A stretch of 64,000 nucleotides of DNA from positions 1 through 64,000 of the forward strand of contig JAHXHN010000001.1 in assembly GCA_025656675.1 (NCBI GenBank), read 5' to 3'. The translations under genes and the position numbers were made by a program. The notes beneath the pieces are model-generated. The model was not told the origin of the DNA. It did no database searches and worked only from the letters and a program-made list of their open reading frames with translations. Shown here one piece after another: positions 57,664-64,000 of this stretch. Position 1 is the first letter of the stretch. The number at the start of each line of letters is the position of its first letter. This DNA is from Candidatus Thiodiazotropha sp. (ex Codakia rugifera). Its GTDB lineage: Bacteria; Pseudomonadota; Gammaproteobacteria; Chromatiales; Chromatiaceae.

Positions 57664-59169
57664 TATGCTTCTCCTATTCAGTGTAGTTAGTTGGTTACAA
57701 GTACATTAGGTTTTCCTGGTTGTGTATGTTCTGGGGAGGAAAATATGAAGAACGGCAAGATTAGCAAGGATGAGAAATAGAGATATCTGTTTCATGGCTC
57801 TACATCCTTGAGAATTTGCTATTAGAAATCAGTATTTAATGGCAGTATTTCTCTACAATCGCCACCCCAATAACCACACTTTTATTATAGTATATATTAG
57901 ATTAGCTCGGCCAAATCCCCCCCAACTAGCCGCCTTGACGTGGCAGCCTCCTGGCCTATCTATATTTGCCAGCCATGCGGCATAAATCCTTTGAAAATAT
58001 CTCTGCCAATACCACGATTCAGCTACGCAGTTCATCCAGTATGGGTAATACCGACACGGTATGTTTGATAGTATTCAGATTGAGTGTGCAGGCTCCTAAG
58101 CCGGATCGATTGATCTGACTGAACCAATTCGAGTCGTTCGATAAATTAGGTATATTGGCAGCAAGACCATATTAATCTTGTCTAGTATACAGAACAGTAT
58201 TTATGGGATTTGTCATATGCACCAAGAATCTCACTAGCATATGTCTAATACGAATCTTATCATCACCACAGTTAGATTCAGCTGCTACCAGTAGATGTAG
58301 AGATGACATGTTTACTTCATATGTAGCCATCATTACCTCTTGTTTATATAAAATCCCTCGTGGACTATTATAAGGAAACTTAATGGAACACCTGGCTACG
58401 CTGGTTACACTGTTGCCAACCTGCAACTGTGTCTAAGACTTCATCCTTGATAACGATTCCATAATAGCCTCACCCATGCTTGGTTCTGCCTTCCCTCACA
58501 CTTGGTTTACTTCCAAGGAAAGCCTCCATAGTCTTAGTAAATGAGTTTTCCAGTCGATAAGCCTCTATATTGTCATCACACTATTTCTTGTATGCAGTGT
58601 GTAGAACAAATGTATTAGTGAATTTCTCATGCTCATACTTGATCATGTTTTCCAGAAAAGGAGTGGCCATTTTCCACCTCAGACCGATAGGCAGTACCAT
58701 CATCTATGACTTTCTGTGGTGTCATCAAGGCATTCTCTTTCTAATATCTAAACCCCTCAAGCATTCAATTCAGAATGCTGAACCACTCAGTTATCTTATC
58801 CAGTCAATGCTAACTTCACACAGTTAATAGGAATCTCCTGATAAAATAGATCTGATGTATTCGCAGGTATAGCCAAATATTCATGACGTCTTTGTAGGTC
58901 TTATCAAACCAAGCAATACCAGATTCGCTGTAGTATCAAACTCAAAGGTTACTTTTTCGTTTTTGTGGATTCGCAAATATTTTGACTTCCCATACGTGAA
59001 TCCCGGCATTTTAGAACTTCGGATATTCGAGTTTCTGCGCTGGTGACAGATTGATCGGACGATAAACACTCAGGAAGTATTCTTGATATATTGCTTACTG
59101 GTGACGGCCTTGCAGAAAGCAACTCGGTGGAAAGTTAAGTCCCTCTTAATTGCCTGGCTATGCGTTTTT
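57664..59169. other. long gene-poor stretch
   Basis: No supported gene. Short frames (57853-58035, 58172-58426, 58570-58827, 58881-59069) lack convincing starts or conserved features. Reverse-strand translation across 58440-58720 gives pieces such as FLENMIKYEHEKFTNTF and AYRLENSFTKTMEAFLGSK broken by stops, which may be a decayed gene I cannot name. An 11-codon frame with a good ribosome site occurs near 57744 and is probably a gene start remnant. Confidence 0.4.
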
Positions 59170-59790
59170 TTAAATGCGCACCTCGATTACTATAATATAT
59201 CCTTTTCTTGCAATATTATCGGTGTAATCTTCGGTACTAAAAACCTCAATGCATAGTTCTCTTTTCTCCAAAGACGTGAAACAGCGATGAAATTGTTTCT
59301 TTGTATTGGTACTCCAATCAGATTCTCTCATCAGTCGTTGTAAAAACTGCATCCATGTGTCATTCAGATTAAGCCTCTCGGATATAAAAGGAGATTGGAA
59401 GGAATAATAGCCAACCTTTGGTTCCGGAAACCGGGTGCCTAAATTAAGCCAATACGGAGAAATAGTTAGAGAAGGCTCTTGCGATTTCGAATACGTAACA
59501 ACATTATACCTTGCAGGAACCCCCTTATTATCATTCCACAATTTTTCTTTGGTATCTTGCTTCATCAGATATACTGCCCATACATCGCCTCTCCCTAATT
59601 GCAAAGAAACAGATGACAAACCAGAAGCAGATAAGCCAAATAATTCTGAGAGTGAGATTGCCGTCTTCCCAGTAAGCACTACATTCATTTCAGTAGCGTC
59701 TGGAAACCTAGCGCCATATGTTGGCATAGACAACACTATAATAAAGAAAGATAAAACCACGATTTTAAGACTAGCTTTATTCATATGCAT
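59170..59790 (-). CDS. secreted protein of unknown function
   Basis: A 206-residue protein with signal peptide (KASLKIVVLSFFIIVLSMPTYGA) and a domain without recognised motifs. Ala/Ser-rich start, a GDVWAVYL strand, and cysteines only near the C-terminus (HRCFTSLEKRELC) that could form a disulfide. No clear ribosome site; ATG codons at 59790 and 59784. An intact frame in an otherwise decayed region suggests selection. Confidence 0.6.
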   Translation of the reverse strand: MHMNKASLKIVVLSFFIIVLSMPTYGARFPDATEMNVVLTGKTAISLSELFGLSASGLSSVSLQLGRGDVWAVYLMKQDTKEKLWNDNKGVPARYNVVTYSKSQEPSLTISPYWLNLGTRFPEPKVGYYSFQSPFISERLNLNDTWMQFLQRLMRESDWSTNTKKQFHRCFTSLEKRELCIEVFSTEDYTDNIARKGYIIVIEVRI

Positions 59791-59905
59791 TTTTACATAA
59801 TAGATACAAAATCTATAAGTTAGCTTCCCTCCGCCTCATTATACATTCTCAGAATCTAGTGACACAGGCAAACTATGGTTTTTCGGGAAAGAATATAGGG
59901 TAGCC

Positions 59906-60600
59906 TCACACAACCCCAGAAGATAGAGTAACTGCATGTTCGTACGGCACTTCAACTGGCGGTAAATTAACAACCAGTGGATTATCTGAACTATCATCAG
60001 TAGCCTTATCTATGATTTTCTTGCATTTGACCAAGTACTCAGACAACTCAACATAATGGGGCTTCATATATTTTGTTTCACGCTCAACCTTATGCGTAAA
60101 ATCATAAAATTCTCTAACCAATATTTTGTAGTTATCCGACATATAATTAGCGATCCAGCGTGTTTCGTCATAAAACAACAGGTCTCTTGGAATCCCTTCA
60201 TTCATTTCTGATCTACCACGATACCCATATTCCTTAAATTTCCACTTTCCTCTAAGCATCTGATGAGACATGCGTATATATTTTTTTGTTGGTCCATTCT
60301 TCCTTTGACATGGCAGGAAGTGATGCGTGCGTAGCAGGCAGAGGATACCCTTTAGCAGAACCATCCTTCTTGCTGTGTATTAGACCAATGACCTCCTCAG
60401 GTACCCCCAATCCGACAAGAGATCGGCAGGTATCACACAAACCTTCTAACTTTTACCGCGCTACCACAATACTTTTGTTCAATTCCAATTCCTCAACTAC
60501 CAGGATGGTGGCAATAACACTGGTGGTCTTTCCTACTCCCTTTAGGTACACCAAAAGCAATACGCCTAGTGATATCTCCCAAAAAAACATGTAGTTACGC
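59906..60600 (-). pseudogene. broken DEAD/DEAH-type helicase fragment
   Basis: Reverse-strand translation in three frames reassembles an ATPase start: RRIAFGVPKG, a shift, then VGKTTSVIATI (Walker A, 60522-60539), NKSIVVA, a TAA near 60455, KLEGLCDTCRSLVGLGVPEE, IGLIHSKKDG, a second shift near 60275, then HQMLRGKWKFKEYGYRGR and DLLFYDETRW (Walker B/DE box). The order of P-loop, THQ-like motif and DE box fits a superfamily 2 helicase or phage/plasmid DNA-handling protein. The C-terminal helicase half is missing at the stop at 59906. Two frameshifts and a stop make it non-functional. Confidence 0.75.
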
Positions 60601-60707
60601 GTACACACAGGTGATAAAAATTGAAGGGGTGAAAATGCAAGCCCCTCGCTGAATAGGCTCTTCTTAACTGTTTATATCTATATAAGTGATTTCCATGGGT
60701 ATGGGCA

Positions 60708-60732
60708 TGAAAAACCCCGCACGAAGCGGGGC
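60708..60732 (-). terminator. Rho-independent terminator of the PEP-CTERM gene
   Basis: On the reverse strand GCCCCGC-TTCGT-GCGGGG is followed by TTTTT, about 25 bp after the stop at 60759. A textbook intrinsic terminator. Confidence 0.85.
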
Positions 60733-60758
60733 CAGATGTTACTTCTCTGGAGTTATAT

Positions 60759-61490
60759 CTATACTTGTTTTTTCTTCCTACTGCCAAGGCCTAGTCCAAC
60801 TAGACCTGTCGCCATGAGTAGGAGTATTGAGGGTTCGGGGACAGAGGCAGTAGTTATAAGAGCAGATCCTCCTTGAGTAACTAATCTATTAACATCATCA
60901 CCAGTAAATTCACTTATTTGGGTTACTCCATCCTGATTCATTCCAAAGATAGATCCTAAAGAGTCATCGTAAGTTACAAATGTCGAACCGATAAAAAGAA
61001 AGGCGGGTAAAAGGTCATTGTTATTGAGAGTCAATCTCATATCTGGTGTTGCACCATCGCTAAGTGCCTCATCAAACCATACCGCAGTATCACCTAATAA
61101 AGCGGTACTACTAGTCCATATGTCATCAGTGTCCCAGGTCATGCTGCCAAAGGTAACCGACAGATCTGAAATTGCAGAGGCATGATAACCATATAAATCA
61201 TTTACGAGTGTATAATCATTTATCGACGAAGAAATAACTGACCCGGCAGCATGGTATACGACAGGAGCCACATCTGTGTCTACCTGAAATGTGAGTGTGA
61301 TATCTACTGGAGCGTCTTCTGTGTCTACACCAAGTATAGGTACTGAATCGTCAGTCCTGTTCATTAAATCTTCGACTGAGAACGTATTTATATAGGTAGC
61401 GTTATATAAAATCGCAGATGCCGATGATGCATAAACTAGTCCCAAAAGCACCATTGGCAGTGATAGTGCAAATCGTATAAGGCACTTCAT
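60759..61490 (-). CDS. PEP-CTERM secreted protein
   Basis: A 243-residue exported protein: signal peptide to about residue 26, a beta-rich body, and a PEP-CTERM sorting signal in the last 27 residues (VPEPSILLLMATGLVGLGLG, then SRKKKQV). PEP-CTERM proteins are cleaved and anchored by an exosortase, usually in exopolysaccharide-producing gammaproteobacteria. The exosortase is not in this window. It has its own strong terminator and an intact frame. The body has no recognised domain. Confidence 0.85.
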   Translation of the reverse strand: MKCLIRFALSLPMVLLGLVYASSASAILYNATYINTFSVEDLMNRTDDSVPILGVDTEDAPVDITLTFQVDTDVAPVVYHAAGSVISSSINDYTLVNDLYGYHASAISDLSVTFGSMTWDTDDIWTSSTALLGDTAVWFDEALSDGATPDMRLTLNNNDLLPAFLFIGSTFVTYDDSLGSIFGMNQDGVTQISEFTGDDVNRLVTQGGSALITTASVPEPSILLLMATGLVGLGLGSRKKKQV

Positions 61491-61954
61491 CTCGTGTGTA
61501 CTCCATGTTTAATGAAATATCATCAAATTTAGATGCAATATTTACACCCTTTAATCTATTAACCATGTAATCAACTAGATAAAAATCACTAGCAATTTAC
61601 TCAGGAAAAGGCTTGTAAAATATCCCGACATTTAGTCAGGGAATTATGGGGCAGACTATTATTGAGATTGAATTGGTTCTGGTCGTGATGTTGCTGGTGG
61701 TTTTAGTGGCCTATTAGATGAAGAATCTTGAATAGAATTTCAAGTCCTCATCATTCTGTGGCCTACAATGGTCGGGGTGAGAAGATTCGACAGCTATTGG
61801 CTGGAAGGTACGAAGTACCGTTACCTCCGGCAATATTTAAATCAATTCTGCATCAGTAGCGTGATATAAAGGGCAATATTTCAGTGAAATTCTTGTCATT
61901 GCCAATATTAACAGCGTCATGTAAACTCCCGTTTCGACTGAGGTTCTTATGTAT
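61491..61954. other. spacer between PEP-CTERM gene and tRNA-Pro
   Basis: Must hold the leftward promoter of the PEP-CTERM gene and the tRNA promoter (weak candidates only). A 23-codon frame at 61646-61717 encodes a hydrophobic pilin-like start that breaks off at a TAG. Nothing else is supported. Confidence 0.4.
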
Positions 61955-62031
61955 CGGGGTGTAGCTCAGCCTGGTAGAGCACTGTCTTCGGGAGGCAGGG
62001 GCCGGAGGTTCGAATCCTCTCACCCCGACCA
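61955..62031 (+). tRNA. tRNA-Pro(CGG)
   Basis: A 77-nt cloverleaf: acceptor CGGGGTG/CACCCCG, D-arm GCTCAGCCTGGTAGAGC, anticodon stem CTGTC/GGCAG with loop TTCGGGA (anticodon CGG, decoding CCG), T-arm with GGTTCGAAT, discriminator A and encoded CCA. It is the intact copy at the right edge of the island. Confidence 0.96.
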
Positions 62032-62804
62032 ATCACATGCTGCAGTAAAAAATAAAAAAGGCAGCTAATTCACTCCCTGATGCCTTCAACATAAAACGAA
62101 ATGCCTTACGGGAATCCAAGCATCTCTTAGAATCCCACGATGCCTCCGTATACAATCCCGACCACTTTTCACTGGGCTTATCGTGGCGCTTACAGATAGC
62201 CCTGACTGTTAATCGTACAGTAGTCTGTTATCTGGATGTTTCATCACGCCATTTGGCATCTTGTTAGTTTATGGATGAAATTCAACCCAGAATCCGCAGT
62301 TGAACATGAATTTGTGAAAAAATTCATGTTCAACTGCGGAATTCAGGTTCAAGGATGCGTTGTTAGAAGCCAAGAGAACAGACCATTAAACATATTGTCG
62401 ATTTTTTTTACAGCCTACAGACCTTCTGTCTTACACCGACAAGAGGGGTTTACCTATCTCATTGTTTTTCTGATCATTACTTTGATTTGGCATTTTATTT
62501 GCGTTACTTTCACCAGTTACATGGTTATCTGGGAAAATCCTGAAAAAGATATACTTGTATTAGCGCCATACCCTCTGACTCTAAGAACAGTCCTGCTGTG
62601 CAACGACCCTATGGTTTGATCATATTAAATTAATTTGGGTGGCCGACAGTCTGTGCTAGACATACTTCAGTGGATATAAACACAACATCGTGTTGGACAA
62701 CTTTTGCACGAATGGGTGGTACCCATTCTCAGACAGTCAAGACAGCAGCGTTGAAGAATGGATAGATGTCAATGAAATGGTTGCGTCAATAAACGGGTTA
62801 AATT
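62032..62804. other. non-coding stretch right of tRNA-Pro
   Basis: Holds the strong hairpin at 62293-62340. A frame spanning 62236-62619 runs across this palindrome and has no ribosome site or known motif, so I do not call it. No other gene supported. Confidence 0.45.
62293..62340. repeat. perfect 21-bp inverted repeat (hairpin)
   Basis: 62293-62313 and 62320-62340 are exact reverse complements with a 6-base loop (GTGAAA). There is no T-run, so it is not a normal terminator. It could be a REP-like unit, a protein-binding site or the end of a small element. Confidence 0.75.
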
Positions 62805-63098
62805 ATGCAATCAGAAATAACCTATGAAAGACGGAAAGGCATCGATCCGATTCCGTCAAATTTGAAAGATATACTTACTGATCCACAAATGATGGCAGTC
62901 AATAACCTAGAGCGTATTGGGTGGGAACTTGTAATTGTTCGTCGTCCATTGTTTCTAAGTGCCGTGCCAATTTTGAAAAATACTGCTAACAATCGTTTCG
63001 CTGTCTTACGAGAAGAGGGGCTTATAGAACTTGATTCCAGGGTCAAGGTACGTCAACAGCTAAACAAAAAAAAATGCTGGTATGGGGTTAACCATTAG
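62805..63098 (+). CDS. small protein of unknown function
   Basis: A 97-residue frame, MQSEITYERRKGIDPIPSNL..., with a compact middle (ERIGWELVIVRRPLF) followed by a charged tail. No signal peptide or membrane helix, no strong ribosome site (GGG only). The IGWELVIVRRPLF segment looks like a real folded strand pair, which is why I keep it, but I cannot name the family. Confidence 0.45.
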   Translation: MQSEITYERRKGIDPIPSNLKDILTDPQMMAVNNLERIGWELVIVRRPLFLSAVPILKNTANNRFAVLREEGLIELDSRVKVRQQLNKKKCWYGVNH

Positions 63099-63185
63099 CA
63101 TATAGAGCTCCTATCAATCGCACGCTGACCGATGCTCACAGCCATCAGCATTCGCTGCTGTTCCTTACATGAGTCATGTATACCC

Positions 63186-64000
63186 TTAACGCAACCGCAT
63201 CGATAGCAGATAAAATTCATTACCTATCTGCTGTTTTGTACCAAAAATCAATAAATTCGTGATCACCGAAAGGTCCATCCTACGCTCCAATGGCGAATTT
63301 TCGATCTCCTTCAAGGGGATTGTAAAGTGGTTGTATCCATAGTTAAGTTCAAGCCTGTGATTGAACCGGTCACTGAGTTTGTTGTTGTGAGTGCGGTCAT
63401 TTATACGAAGCGTTAGTGGCAGCGTGTGCCGCAGCTCAGAATAGAGTGATAGCTCCAATGTGTGATAACCGCGCCAGTCTGGTTTAGGCTCGATCAGACT
63501 AACACCTGGCCAAGCGCCTTTCTTCAATTGAATGATCGCACAACGCCTTTGATCTGTTGCAATATCTGCTGGCCAGTTAGTGGGCCGATTGATGACATGA
63601 ACATCACCACCATGACTACCTTGCAGTAAAGCACCGGCTGCCACACCTTCCAGATTAATGAGAATCGGGAATTCTGCATTTCGAATCTGAGCCACTGACA
63701 ACCAATAGAGCGGCCCCGAAAAAGCAATCACAAACAACAGCACAACTGCCAGAGCAGACAGCCCACGGGGGATGGAGCGCCTGATCATGCCAGAAAACAG
63801 AAGACCACCCGCGGTGACACCCATCGCATTCATCAGCAAATCATATAGACTTGCCTCACGACCAATCGTGTACTGCACTATCTCCATGACAGCACCGAAG
63901 AGAAGGCAACCTAGCAAAATAGGCCAGAACAAATGATCTGCTGCAGTTTTGTAGGACCACAATACGGCCAATGACAATAAAACAAATATCAGGAAGTGGC
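63186..64000 (-). CDS. VanZ-like membrane protein with extra C-terminal domain (partial)
   Basis: The reading frame is open to the window edge, so the start is not seen. At least three hydrophobic helices carry the VanZ pattern (GAVMEIVQYTIGREASLYDL, NAMGVTAGGLLF), followed after a last helix (ALAVVLLFVIAFSGPLYWL) by a beta-rich domain of about 170 residues (INLEGVAAGALL, RGYHTLELSLYSELRHTL) resembling a carbohydrate-binding fold. Such VanZ fusions occur in exopolysaccharide/PEP-CTERM regions, consistent with the PEP-CTERM gene 2 kb away. Function not established. Confidence 0.7.
   Translation of the reverse strand, partial: HFLIFVLLSLAVLWSYKTAADHLFWPILLGCLLFGAVMEIVQYTIGREASLYDLLMNAMGVTAGGLLFSGMIRRSIPRGLSALAVVLLFVIAFSGPLYWLSVAQIRNAEFPILINLEGVAAGALLQGSHGGDVHVINRPTNWPADIATDQRRCAIIQLKKGAWPGVSLIEPKPDWRGYHTLELSLYSELRHTLPLTLRINDRTHNNKLSDRFNHRLELNYGYNHFTIPLKEIENSPLERRMDLSVITNLLIFGTKQQIGNEFYLLSMRLR

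Larger units (their letters stand above)
52408..62031. mobile_element. decayed genomic island at a tRNA-Pro site
   Basis: A roughly 9.6-kb AT-rich region is bracketed by a 53-nt copy of the 5' part of tRNA-Pro (52408-52460) and by a full tRNA-Pro(CGG) at 61955-62031. A broken tyrosine integrase begins 82 bp after the left copy. Inside are a second integrase remnant, a broken helicase-like gene, long gene-poor stretches and a few intact genes. The left copy lacks the T-arm, so crossover may have been near the anticodon, or the left copy has decayed. The island is clearly no longer mobile on its own. Confidence 0.75.

Noticed and set aside
58172-58426. 84-codon frame on the reverse strand
   Set aside because: No motif, weak start and location in a decayed stretch; possible fragment only.
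60252-60440. 62-codon frame (GLGVPEEVIGL...) considered as an integrase C-terminus
   Set aside because: It lacks H-x-x-R and tyrosine motifs and fits better as the middle of the broken helicase with Walker A upstream.
62236-62619. 127-codon frame right of tRNA-Pro
   Set aside because: It crosses the perfect palindrome at 62293-62340, has no ribosome site and no recognised domain.
1-64000. CRISPR arrays or rRNA genes
   Set aside because: No regularly spaced direct repeats of CRISPR type and no rRNA-like segments were seen on reading the window.

Overview
The window looks like a chromosomal segment of a free-living or symbiotic gammaproteobacterium. The evidence is a complete rnfABCDGE set, a pilGHIJ-chpAC cluster, the gshB-tonB-yqgE-ruvX-pyrR-pyrB run, purMN, and rpmBG next to radC and upstream of mutM. 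Several periplasmic rhodaneses, a YeeE/YedE sulfur permease, a multihaem cytochrome and a PEP-CTERM protein suggest a sulfur-metabolising lineage such as the Sedimenticola/Thiodiazotropha/Chromatiales group. That placement is inference, not shown by the sequence alone.

Layout. 0.5-5.8 kb: a periplasmic sulfur module, with a leftward operon (two-domain rhodanese, YeeE/YedE permease, pentahaem cytochrome c) divergent from a secreted triple-rhodanese protein. 6.4-9.9 kb: methionyl-tRNA synthetase facing O-acetylhomoserine sulfhydrylase. 10.2-15.5 kb: the Rnf electron-transport complex, followed by rsmE and a secreted DUF4124/pilin-like hybrid. 17.1-29.2 kb, leftward: zapE and the Pil-Chp chemosensory system controlling type IV pili, with a 2289-residue ChpA. 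29.4-30.6 kb: another secreted rhodanese and a small exported protein. 30.8-37.4 kb, rightward and tightly overlapped: glutathione synthetase, a TonB-like protein, YqgE, RuvX, then PyrR, aspartate carbamoyltransferase, a catalytically dead dihydroorotase homologue and an FAD/2Fe-2S electron-transfer subunit. 37.5-44.8 kb: envelope genes, purMN, radC and the L28/L33 genes, with two 273-274 bp inverted-repeat-bounded non-coding segments flanking radC. 44.8-52.3 kb: a hydantoinase A-type gene, a Gld-like ABC exporter operon ending in mutM, and ispB.

52.4-62.0 kb is an AT-rich, largely decayed island bracketed by a truncated tRNA-Pro copy (52408-52460) and an intact tRNA-Pro(CGG) gene (61955-62031). 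It starts with a broken tyrosine integrase, holds a second integrase remnant and a broken helicase-like gene, and keeps a few apparently intact genes: a DUF4388-like protein, a haem-binding DUF3365-HAMP sensor, two secreted proteins of unknown function and a PEP-CTERM protein with its own terminator. Beyond the tRNA lie a perfect 21-bp hairpin, a small conserved-looking ORF and a VanZ-like gene running off the right edge.

The genes suggest periplasmic sulfane-sulfur handling, sodium- or proton-coupled electron flow through Rnf, surface motility control through Pil-Chp, and nucleotide synthesis. The most unusual items are the rhodanese/permease/pentahaem cluster, the DUF4124-pilin hybrid, the paired inverted-repeat elements around radC, and the tRNA-bracketed island with two related integrase ends.
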